From the NCBI GenBank assembly GCA_023853785.1, contig JAJIRX010000737.1:62001-126000 (forward strand): a DNA stretch of 64,000 nt, in the 5' to 3' direction. The notes below the pieces were generated by a model. The model saw nothing but the letters and a program-made list of their open reading frames with translations, was not told the DNA's origin and did not search any database. A program made the translations under genes and the position numbers. Shown one piece after another: positions 14,804-24,068 of this stretch; position 1 is the first letter of the stretch, and each line of letters starts with the position of its first letter. This DNA is from Psilocybe azurescens. Its lineage: Eukaryota; Basidiomycota; Agaricomycetes; Agaricales; Agrocybaceae.

Positions 14804-15013
14804 ATTTTACAGGGCATTCCAAGACGTCTTTCTTCGATTAGTGACTCTAGATTGGGACCATTGTGGAAGGAAATTAGGCGCAAGTCGCACTGAGAGCGGT
14901 CGAACAGCATAGGAAGGTGCTACCAGAATGACCCACAATTGGCGGTCTGTCACGTGTACATGGATATACCGACTGGCAAGCTCCGAATCTCTTCCAAACA
15001 AGCTCGCTGCTCC

Positions 15014-15836
15014 ATGGCCTACTTAATATCAGAACTAGGCCCTCCGAAAGGCTTCCATCCCATCTCTAGCACCACAATATATCTCCCAGGCATACATAAG
15101 GCCTATGAATTCTGCTCACTGTACATCCACCACACTTTACCGCCTCTCGTGTTCGTTGATACCCACGAACTAGCTCAGCGCAACGAGTCATACACATTTA
15201 GCCACTGGGGTAGCAGGGACCTCGAGAAGCCGGTGCATGCGCTGCCAGACAAGGTCTCCGAGTTGTTGCTCAATGTCAGACACTCGGACCTTGAAACACA
15301 AACAGGCAACCCTGTTAACGAGGGGCAGGACGAAGGGAGGACTGTGCAGGTTGATGTGCCTATGCACCTACGCTATGGGTCTCCGAGGACTGCTTCTTCT
15401 TCAAGCTCGGAGGAAGACCAGACGGGGGCGTATGAAAGAATACGCGTCGACTGGCCACAGGGGTTCTTGAGCTGTCCCCCTCATGTAAGGTCTACGTTCC
15501 ATCAAAATACCATATGCCCCTACATCTCAAGAATTCTTCATACAGCACGGGCAATAACAAAAAATAAAGCGAAAAGTGTATCGCTACCCAAACATGTGCT
15601 ATCTGTGTTGCCCTCGGATAACGTTCTCGTTGCTATTCCTCCCTCACTCTGATTTTGCAAACACATCTACCGTGCTGTATCTTCCTCTAGGGAATACCAG
15701 AGATGTGGCATTTGTGGAACCTCTAACAGCACTGACAATCCTCGCATGCTGCTTTTGGTTATTCCGGGTAGCAAATAAAACGGCCAGACGTCTTAACGCA
15801 AACGCTCAGCCAACGCAGCGTCCTAAAACAGTATAA
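15014..15836 (+). CDS. PBN1: PIG-X / PBN1, subunit of GPI mannosyltransferase I
   Basis: PIG-X/PBN1 is an ER membrane glycoprotein that stabilises the PIG-M/GPI14 enzyme adding the first mannose to the GPI anchor. Start ATG 15014 (MAYLISELGPPKGFHPISST) is chosen because the upstream partial copy begins at the same codon. An upstream in-frame ATG at 14939 is possible. Family blocks are YLPGIHKAYEFCSLY, LPPLVFVDTHELAQR, SHWGSRDLEKPVHALPD, VDVPMHLRYGSP and WPQGFLSCPPH. A serine/acid linker (ASSSSSEEDQ) sits in the middle. A GTAAGG donor follows CPPH (15483/15484). The second exon, starting somewhere between about 15565 and 15600, ends with a single membrane segment (VEPLTALTILACCFWLF) and a short basic tail, stop 15834-15836. 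Without splicing the frame would stop at 15652 and lose the membrane anchor. The acceptor is not fixed. Confidence 0.82.
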
Positions 15837-16146
15837 CAAAAGCACACCATCTTGTGGCCATGAAAAACCAAAACCCGTCCCTTTGCAGCACCAAATCGTA
15901 AGCATGGCCAATATATATATAGCGACCTACATGTACTTCTATGTGAAACAATCTATGTTGCGGAGAAGTTTTGACAAAGCTTTATTCAACTTCTCCAATT
16001 TTTCAAGATACTATACGTACGTATGTAGCAATTACAACGAGTCGCTAAACCGACCCAACATCACCATCATTATCATCGACCAAAAAGCTCATCTACTTAA
16101 CCCATTCCAAAATATCAGCAAGTGCATTCCTTTCTCGCCTCGACAT

Positions 16147-18689
16147 TCAAGCCACATTTTTGCTCCTGTACAATAAGACATACGCGCTCGAATCCTCGCC
16201 TCCGCCATCAAGTGTGGCGAGCTTCTCCTGCGGGAATAACGACACCTTGTCGTCGTCGAATTTGTACCAGTCTTCGTCGTCCTCGAGGGCATCGAGTTCA
16301 GCGGTGAGATCCGCCGCCGACATCGACGCCTCTGCGGGAGCCGCCAGCGGAGCTTCGGCGTCAGTGTTATCAGCGGAAGGAGCAGCAGCGACGGGAGCGG
16401 GAGCCTTCTTTTTCTTCGTGTATGCGTTGAAAACGCTCTTCTTGACGAAACCCATGTAATGTCCTGCATCAGCAGCAGCTCCTTTATGCGTAACGATAGC
16501 TGTTAAAGCAAAGAAGTCAGAGATGCCGACGTGGTGTGGGATTTTTAAACTGTAAACTTACCAACAAGCTCGTAGAGACCAGTTGTGCTGGCCCCGATAT
16601 CCTTCTTAATATCTTCATTGATCAGCTGAGCAAGTTGCTCCGCTTCCTTCTTCCTGTAGACAGATTCGTCTTCCAATTCCCCGTCGTGCACAGCTTCCTT
16701 TCCCTTCCCTTCTTCAGAAGTCGCAGCTCCCTCAGCAGTAGTAGCAGAAACATCAGCCATCTCGACATCACCCGAAGACGCAGCGACGGCGGGGGCAGGA
16801 GCAGAGGAAGAGGGTCCAGCAGCAGCAACATTCTGTTTCGTCCTCTTCCTGACCTTGCGTCGCTCCCGGCGGTCCTTCTCGATATCCTTCATCTTCCGGC
16901 TAGCGGGTAGCAGCTTCTCTTGAAGGTCCTTGGTCACAATATCAAGAGCGTCGAACTCCTGTGGGAATTTGACTTGACGCTACGGATAGATGGAGAATTG
17001 ATATAGAGAGGTCGATAAATCTGCAGATAACGAAGAAATAGACTTACCATGATTTTTGCCTTCTTCGAGATATCTGCTCTCCAGGCGAATCGAACCATGT
17101 GGACTGTCAAGTACGTTGGGAGTCTCGAAAGTCGGGACTTTTGTTCGTAGATCGCCTGTCTTCCTAAAGAGGAAGAATTTTTCTCGAGTTCGGTGTCTAG
17201 GGACTGAAGATCACACCGTTAATATTACACGAAGCTTGAAAAGTAATTCCGAGGATATCAACTAACCGACATGATGCCAGAAAGCATAAAGTTGGTCTTT
17301 ACGGAGATATTGCATTCAATTTTGAGGACTTTCTCGTTGGAAACAGTAGGTGCTTCATCTTGCGCGCCTTCCTCTTTGCATTTCAACCTAGATGATTGTT
17401 AGTATTCGAAAGGGGACGAGAGGGCGAAAAAACTTACTCCCTACGCATTTCACCCATGAAGTACTGCTGGACGAATCTTGATTGTCCAAGAGCTGCTTCA
17501 GCACCTGTTGCGGTAGTTTTGCCGTTTTCATCGAGCCCAGGCACGTTTCGTAGGCTGTTAACAATTGCACCATAACATTCCTCAGCGTCTGTAGAAATAT
17601 TAATATTAATGAGCTGACAAATCGGCTTTTACACATACCTTGTTGTGCATATGCCTGCCTTCCCATCATCAGATCTCCGGCCCGTTTTTCACTCCGATCC
17701 ATTTCGGCAAATTGAGGGTTTACCTGAAGTTTGAGCAATCTAGGTCAAAGTTATTCCTTTGGAGCTGATAAGATACAACGGACCTGTCGTAGAACTTGCA
17801 AGAATCGGACAGGAGTGACGCTATCAGTTGTCTGGGACATGCTGTGATATAAGTCGCGTAGGGCTGCTGGAAGTGGTGTCGAGGATTGCAGCGATGGACT
17901 GTAGGTGAATGATACTACAATTAATAGCTTGCCGTGCATCGTCGGTGAAGAGCTTACGCGTCAAGTGCCACTTGGAGCTCGGGGACGGCACGAAGTGCCT
18001 GTACGGTAGCGTTCATGTAGCATGTATTACCGAGACTGAGTGGACATACAGTGTCAGTCGAAAATCACGGAGAACGAAGTGGACAAATTCGCGGTGCCAT
18101 GCAAAAACACTGACTTGGTCAATCCGACAGGTTTGGCAAGCTGGTTGAGACAAATGAGTATGATTAAGAAAAACAGATCATTGTTAAACTCACAGCTTCT
18201 GCCAGTTCAGAATCGTCCATATCTGTAGAGCCATTGAGTTACTAATTTTGTCCATGATACTGATCAGCGCATACCCTCTAAGAAAACCACTGGTTTTGGA
18301 GGAGCTTTGGGTAGTTCTCCAGCGGCTCCAATGACCATAAAAGTTTGTCCCTGGACGTGTTCGTTGTCTATAAAATCGTTGAAGGTTGGATCTAGGGGTA
18401 AAGCGTACCTCTTTCGGGCCGATTTTCTTCCAAGATGAGTCGTCCTGTAGAAGAAAAGAGTACGATCACTATCAGCAAGAGAAGTTCCCGATAAAGCGAA
18501 AGATTTGCCCCGAAAGAGAGCAGAAATCACCTTCAAAACACCACCTTTGACCATGACTTTCATCCGGTCTGGTGGAATCCCTGTGACGCTATAAATTGTG
18601 TCTTTGAACACTGCTGGTGGGAGATCGGGGTCGAGCTTGATGTCGTAGGTCTTGCCTGCATGCTTGATATGTATATCTATAGGCGCCAT
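16147..18689 (-). CDS. UBP6: Proteasome-associated deubiquitinase Ubp6/USP14
   Basis: This enzyme removes ubiquitin from substrates at the 19S proteasome. ATG 18689 starts an N-terminal ubiquitin-like domain (MAPIDIHIKHAGKTYDIKLD, then GIPPDRMKVMVKGG and DDSSWKKIGPKE) that docks on Rpn1. The USP domain follows. The Cys box LGNTCYMNATVQALRAVPEL is near 18035-17980, then AQQDAEECYGAIVNSL, the insert RLPTYLTVHMVRFAW, and the His box HKGAAADAGHYMGFVKKSVF across the 16545/16455 intron. DDEDWYKFDDDKVSLFPQEK and LDGGGEDSSAYVLLYRSK close it, with the stop at 16147. Low-complexity Ala/Ser/acidic linkers (for example APAPAVAASSGDVEMAD) interrupt the USP fold. About nine introns are present and all inspected frames join cleanly. 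The gene is divergent from the BAP31-like gene, with 391 bases between the two start codons. Confidence 0.93.
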
Positions 18690-19080
18690 CGTGGTCTGAT
18701 TCAGTTCTGTGGTGGATAAGTGGCGGTGGTCCTGGCGAAAGGAGAGCAATACAAAGAGACGCGCCTTGGATTTTTGGATTGCACACAACTGATTACGAGT
18801 ACAGGACGCGTCACCGTCACGGGGTAATTTGGGCCGGTTCGATTTGAGTGCCTGAGCACTTACAAAATGCTTGGTTCGGTTGGAGCTATGACGTCATTAC
18901 TGTTACCCCTGCGGACTGCGTCACGGTTCGGCTGTCTCGCGTGTTAACGTTGCAGGTGTCGCCGTGTTGCTCCTTAAAATCCAACCTTTCTTCATCAACT
19001 TCCACGTACCTACAACGCGCAGCATCTCGTTTTCCTACAAATACATCCCTTTACTTGAGATATACCCTACTCGAGCTCAA
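18690..19080. promoter_or_regulatory. Divergent promoter shared by UBP6 and the BAP31-like gene
   Basis: 391 bases separate the two start codons. A perfect CRE/ATF palindrome TGACGTCA lies at 18889-18896, near the middle, and there are several GCGTCAC half-site-like repeats (around 18808, 18918). That palindrome is the known target of bZIP factors of the CREB/ATF group, and Hac1/Xbp1 sites are related. Joint regulation of the two genes is inference. Confidence 0.5.
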
Positions 19081-20066
19081 TATGACTATCTAGTGCGTAG
19101 TTCGCAGCAAATTTGAGTCTTTTTACTGATAGTTGTGCTCCAATCTCACAGCTACTCATTAACATTCCTGTTGTTGGCGGCCGAGGTACGTAGAATAGAT
19201 TTCTTAACTGACTGAAAAGGTGCTTACGCATCTATGATAGATGGTGACATTCTGCATCCTCGTTGCACCCTTACCGTACCCCATCAAGAAACGTGTTTTT
19301 CATTCCTCTCGGAATCCAAAATCGTCGCCAAAGTTGCATATGGATTAAAGATTTCTTTCATGTATACCCAATTCTCAATTCTCTTCATATAGAATTTATG
19401 CACTTACTCTTGCCTTAGTTTCGTCGCGATCCTGTTCGCTGACGCCCTCCAACGCATGTTCCGCGTAACCGCCGAATCAGACATGGCGAAGACCAACAAG
19501 CAAGGAATGATCCAGGACATCAGGACAGACACTGGGATCGCAGCCAGGAAATTCTAGTGCGTTCTATCATGTTACCCACCCTGATTACTGGGTCATGTTC
19601 TGACGTAATTGACACACGACAGCGCTCAACGCAATGTCTACCTGACCGGATTCTGCCTCTTCCTGTCGCTCGTCCTGACGCGCACCTTCTATATCATCCT
19701 CGATCTCATTCACACTCAAGAGGAGTACGCTAAGCTGAAGGTGCATCTTTGTTCTCATATTGCCCCTATAAATAGAAGCTGAACTGGCCCTCAAACAGAC
19801 TTCGTCCTCATCCTCATCCTCAGGCTCTCAATCAGAACAAGCGAAAGAAATTGCATCCCTGAAGAAGCAACTTGAAGAGGCAAAGCAGAAGACTCGCGAT
19901 TACGGTACGTTATTCTACTAGCTCTCCATACAGTCGCCTCTTATTTATCGGTCGCATTTATAGATATCCTCAAAAGCAGGCTGCTCAAAATAACGCCGAA
20001 TACGACCGATTGGCTACCGAGCTGAACGACCTTTCAGGCAAAAAGTCCAATAAACGCGTCGATTAG
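19081..20066 (+). CDS. BAP31 / Yet1-Yet3-like ER membrane protein
   Basis: This is an ER protein with three N-terminal membrane spans and a cytosolic coiled coil, involved in ER export and quality control in relatives. Start ATG 19081. A first exon of only 11 nt (ATG ACT ATC TA) splices at GTGCGT to YYSLTFLLLAAE, then MVTFCILVAPLPYPIKKRVF, FLSESKIVAKVAYGLKISF, FVAILFADALQRMFRVTAES and NVYLTGFCLFLSLVLTRTFY. A serine-rich linker ([14 protein letters not shown]) leads to the coiled coil KEIASLKKQLEEAKQKTRDY and AAQNNAEYDRLATELNDLSG, ending KKSNKRVD. Two places lose frame by one base: CATTCC at 19301-19306, where VFHFLSE needs three T's, and the A-run 19972-19975, where DILKKQAA needs five A's. 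Both flanks are well conserved, so base-call errors are likelier than decay. No KKXX retrieval signal is at the end. Confidence 0.85.
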
Positions 20067-20361
20067 TGGTCAACTGGAAAGACACTGATGAATTGGAGAT
20101 CTTGAACCCTCGTTTTTCATAATTTCTATTATTTCTCTCCAAGGAACTACATATGTGGACTTTGTTGTTGTACTAATTTGATGAAGGCATCGTCTAATAA
20201 CATATCTGTTTAACTTTGGCCATAAGTAGGCTTCAAGAGGTTCCATTGATGTGCCAAGTAAATGCTGGCTCAAGCTGTATGGAAGGTATAGCTTGCATGC
20301 CCTATTAGAAAAGTTTTAACTTTTCAAACTCAGTGACAAAGAAACCACGGGTTACTTATAT

Positions 20362-20369
20362 GCCCTACC
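20362..20369. repeat. Target site duplication, left copy
   Basis: GCCCTACC directly precedes the terminal inverted repeat of the 1.06-kb element and is repeated exactly at 21431-21438. Confidence 0.85.
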
Positions 20370-21430
20370 AGGACCCCTGAAAGTAGACTTCGAACCCAGA
20401 TCCCAATCCGGATAGAAATTTTTTTAAAATTTTGGAACCCGTAGGACTATCCGGATAAAAATTGGGCATTTTTGGCCAGAACCCAGACACGATTTCCGGA
20501 TAGAAATTAGACTGGCCAACCCAACCCAGATCCGCTTCCGGATAAAAATTTGTGTAGGGGTTGACTCGAACATAATAATTGTGGGCAGCATACTTCTAAT
20601 GAAAAATTAACCACTACACTATCTAGATACATTCCTCAAAGATTGTATTTTGTACACACTGTATATAATTAAGATATGTTGCGTCGGTCAAATTTCAAGA
20701 GCTTGGACTCAGAAATATATATGTTCACATCTCAGAAAATCTCAATCTCAGTAAAAGCTATATATTCAAGGTCTTGCAGCAAAAATGGACGACACAGTAA
20801 TGTATCACACTCGCTGAACATCATGGGTGTTTTGAATATCTCTGTACAGTTTTTCGAACATTATCTCGGCTCCCACTTTCATACTATCCCACATGCCCAA
20901 CCGCTTCTCGTCCTCCAATTTGATCATCTCCCACTATCGACATTTATGTGCACTCTGAAGCATGCTCCATCGGAGACAACCTGGCTTCAAAATCTCTCAA
21001 GACGACTGGACGTTGTTCAGAGACATCAAAAATAACAGCAAAAAAAACTGTAGCGGCTTTGAAAGCTTTTGTTGGAGGGAAAAAACCGGCAGAGCAGATG
21101 CCTGAAGAGGATGTTTAGCTAGGCCTTAAAATGAGCAATACTGGTTGTATTTTTATCAAATATTAAATTTTAACGTACATTATCTACGAGACTTTCATAG
21201 AACTGGTATTATGGCTCCAGAGGAGCCGGTGGGCGAAAAAATGGGCATTCTGGGGCGAAAAATGTGAAAATCGCGATTTTGGGTAACCCAGATCCGCGTC
21301 CGGATAGAAATTTCCCTTACCTGAACCCAGATCCCAAATCCGGATAGAAATTGGTCAAAGTCGTCCGGATAGAAATTTGGAAAAACTCGACTTTTTGGAT
21401 CTGGGTTCCAAGTCTACTTTCAGGGGTCCT
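20370..21430. mobile_element. Non-autonomous DNA transposon (MITE-like, hAT-like 8-bp duplication), 1061 bp
   Basis: The ends are inverted repeats of 34 bases with one mismatch, starting AGGACCCCTGAAAGTAGACT and ending at its complement before 21430. They are flanked by the exact 8-bp duplication GCCCTACC. An alternative reading, with termini CAGGACC and a 6-bp CCCTAC duplication, cannot be excluded because the flanking bases are symmetric. Inside both ends the motif TCCGGATAGAAATT (or TCCGGATAAAAATT) occurs seven times, four at the left and three at the right. All are in the same direct orientation, unlike the terminal repeats. The interior is AT-rich and has no convincing transposase; the longest frame (20676-21035) looks non-coding. 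An 8-bp duplication fits hAT elements. Near-identical ends suggest a young insertion. Confidence 0.85.
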
Positions 21431-21438
21431 GCCCTACC
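21431..21438. repeat. Target site duplication, right copy
   Basis: GCCCTACC directly follows the right inverted repeat and is identical to 20362-20369. Confidence 0.85.
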
Positions 21439-21594
21439 CTTAAGTTGCAATTAAGTCGATTAGCTTCCTTTAGCGGCCCACAAGCCTTCTCTGATCATAT
21501 AGATGTTGAGCTACTTCTTTATAACATTCAAAGCTCAGCATCAATTTTGCCCTGTGCTGATTGGACTATCTGGCAGCCTGTTTAAAAGAGCTCG

Positions 21595-23157
21595 ATGGAA
21601 TCCAACTATCCAAACAAGCATCCTGCCATCTTCAAGTTAAATGAAGATCTCTTATTCACAATTTTCTACGAGAATGCAAGTCTCAACAACCATGTAGGAA
21701 CCATGAATACAGATCGGACGTACAGCGAAAACTCGGCAAACGATGGATTTACTTCACGAGTTGTCAATACGCTTCGGTTTACCTCTCAAGTATGCCAAGT
21801 GTGGCGCAGGCTCGTTATTAACTCTCCATCGTTGTGGGGAAAGGCCGTCGATTTGGATCTTCTTGCCGTTGGCAAGCCCGAGTGGGGGAAGGAAGTCGTG
21901 AGAAGGACGGGAAAGGCCCTTCTTGACGTCCGGGGTACAATTCGCTACGGCACTGTTAGAGGAGCCAGGAACACAGGGCCGCTGCTAGAATTGATTCTGC
22001 AACAGCACTGGGCAAGGGTGCGGACATTCTATATCAACATTTACGGAGTCGACAACATCGATCCCAACGCATGGCGGGCAATATACCAACCAGCAAAGTA
22101 TCTGGAGTTATTCCACCTCAGTACAGAATACAGAGCTGGATCGACGATCACAGACGGGCTACTCTTTGCTGGGGACGCACCAGTTTTACAGAATTTCAGA
22201 GCATCGCGCGATTTATTCAGCCCGGACTGCTCGTGGTTGCGCCAGCTCCGATATCTCACATTTGATATGGCTGAACTTGAGGGCCAGTTCTGGTTTTCCC
22301 TCCTTCAATTTCTTGTCATTCTTCCAGAGCTATCACTCCTAGAAGGTCTCTCGATGGACGGCGGCGACATGTCTCTGTGGCCCTCTGAGCTTCAACCCGG
22401 AAGTGATGCATTAACCGATTTTACTCTCCCAAGACTCCGGTTTATTTCTTTTCATGGGGGCGTGAACGCGTGCACAGCCCTGTTAAGGTATCTGACACCT
22501 GGTGTTGGCAGCTCTCTAAAGCTCTCATTAACAAGCCAAGAAACCGACAACATTAATGAGCTCCTGGAGCCACTTCAACGTTATTCTAACAATTTCTTCA
22601 AAAATCATAACGCCACATCGCTGTACGTTAGCTACGCCGATGATGGCGTAGATATTCGCCATAGCCGTGACAGTTTCATCTTTCCTCCTTGGAACGCTAC
22701 ATACTATCGTGGCTTTGAGGACTTCGAAATTGGGATCGAAACAACAAGTTCTACGTCTGTCGATGTCATGTATACCGTCCTTCGTTCCATGCTTTCCTCT
22801 TCGCTGCATAGTATCAAATATCTTCATCTTACCGACAGGAGCTGGGAAGGATGTCCCTTGGACCCTACTCACCCCTACTTCATCGACTTTCTCTTCAAGT
22901 TCTCGGGAGTCGAAACTCTTTATACCAATCAGGACACTCTGAGTGCTCTTTCTGAAATTAACAGTTCTGATTCCGGACAGATTTTTCCCAAGCTCCGGGA
23001 GCTTACTGTTTGGGTGGAGGACCCTATGGACAGTTATTCTGTCAACGTCTTCTTTGAAAGGAGAGCTAAAGAGGGTGCGCCACTAGAGTCAGCACAGATA
23101 GAGTATGAAGATACCGGGGATGGCAACGAAAGTAATGAACTACTGGATAACGATTGA
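21595..23157 (+). CDS. F-box-like protein, single exon, 520 residues
   Basis: A single uninterrupted reading frame begins MESNYPNKHPAIFKLNEDLL. The N-terminal F-box-like segment is LNEDLLFTIFYENASLNN, then RFTSQVCQVWRRLVINSPSL with WGKAVDLDLL. This is the usual pattern (P/L start, V..VC..WR.+...P.LW) of the large agaricomycete F-box family that recruits substrates to SCF ubiquitin ligases. The rest is leucine-rich repeat-like (LPELSLLEGLSMDGGD, LPRLRFISFHGG, SLHSIKYLHLTDRSW, FPKLRELTVW). The C-terminus is acidic (YEDTGDGNESNELLDND). Substrate is unknown. It sits about 150 bases right of the small transposon. A run of 14 T's follows at about 23190. Confidence 0.75.
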   Translation: MESNYPNKHPAIFKLNEDLLFTIFYENASLNNHVGTMNTDRTYSENSANDGFTSRVVNTLRFTSQVCQVWRRLVINSPSLWGKAVDLDLLAVGKPEWGKEVVRRTGKALLDVRGTIRYGTVRGARNTGPLLELILQQHWARVRTFYINIYGVDNIDPNAWRAIYQPAKYLELFHLSTEYRAGSTITDGLLFAGDAPVLQNFRASRDLFSPDCSWLRQLRYLTFDMAELEGQFWFSLLQFLVILPELSLLEGLSMDGGDMSLWPSELQPGSDALTDFTLPRLRFISFHGGVNACTALLRYLTPGVGSSLKLSLTSQETDNINELLEPLQRYSNNFFKNHNATSLYVSYADDGVDIRHSRDSFIFPPWNATYYRGFEDFEIGIETTSSTSVDVMYTVLRSMLSSSLHSIKYLHLTDRSWEGCPLDPTHPYFIDFLFKFSGVETLYTNQDTLSALSEINSSDSGQIFPKLRELTVWVEDPMDSYSVNVFFERRAKEGAPLESAQIEYEDTGDGNESNELLDND

Positions 23158-24068
23158 TGGTGTTGGACAAAGAGTTCCCTTTTTCTTGTCTTTTTTTTTT
23201 TTTTGCCGCTCTTGTGTTCAAACAAAGTTCTTAAGATTTCTATATTTCGACACCTTGTAGCTTTATTTGTCTCATTTGGCAACCAAAGTACTTAACATAC
23301 AGGAATTTGTTGGCTAAGGTAAGCCGCCTTTGAGGGAAATTTCAAGTGCGGGCGCCTATTAAAGACATGATGCTACCACATTGTGATATCATTGTTCGAT
23401 TGGCTTCACGTTCAAGAATTAGTTCCCTCATCTTGGTCTAGTTATTCTTACGATCCATGAAGAAGCTGTTATACCGCCAGCAATCCGCTGCTGTAGTAAG
23501 GTATCTCATGGGTGACACATGATTCACATGCGCCTATCTAAGAGTCTGCGGAGCGTAGACTGGGCATTCATACAAGGATCTGTCATAGGTCTGCTGACCG
23601 CCTTTGATATACAACTTTGCCGCTCTCAACGTGTGAAGTCCCACCAGGTAGAATAGCTTCTTCCATCTGCTTGTTGCGCGACAATATTATAATAACAGAA
23701 TCGAAAATAGTATTGACCACACCAGTGAAATTTGCCAAGAAACGGCAAACTTAAGGCAAACTGCGCCTCGGCTTGATTTCGGCACACCCCACACTCATCT
23801 GGGGTACAACAGGGGTTCGGTACCTTCAGTTCAGCCAGGGTTGATTATGGTTGTAAAAGTCGGGCATTGAGGATTTTATAAGACAGAAATGGACCGACAG
23901 TCGTAGGTCGGAGAACTCCACAGGCCTGCACAGTTGTCGATTACCATACCCCGAGTTGCCATTTTCCCAGGCCCTTTTAATTGACGGCAACGGCTCAGCA
24001 CCATTCCTCCCATTTGCCTCCGTGCTTCCAATCCATATATCACTTGGACGAGCCGTATCAAGGACGAC
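23158..24068. other. Intergenic region, F-box to AMS1
   Basis: About 900 bases hold a poly-T run near 23190 and no supported gene. Short frames on the minus strand at 23826-24169 overlap the AMS1 start and look like antisense shadows. Confidence 0.4.

Noticed and set aside
15304..15652. Unspliced PIG-X frame to 15652 as the true C-terminus
   Set aside because: It would drop the downstream membrane anchor typical of PIG-X, and a good GTAAGG donor lies right after CPPH.
16160..16459. Serine-rich plus-strand frame as a separate gene
   Set aside because: It is the antisense of the UBP6 Ala/acidic linker, and the minus-strand reading is a clear USP domain.
20676..21035. Open frame inside the small element as its transposase
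   Set aside because: 119 codons of low-information sequence are too short for any transposase and lack catalytic motifs.
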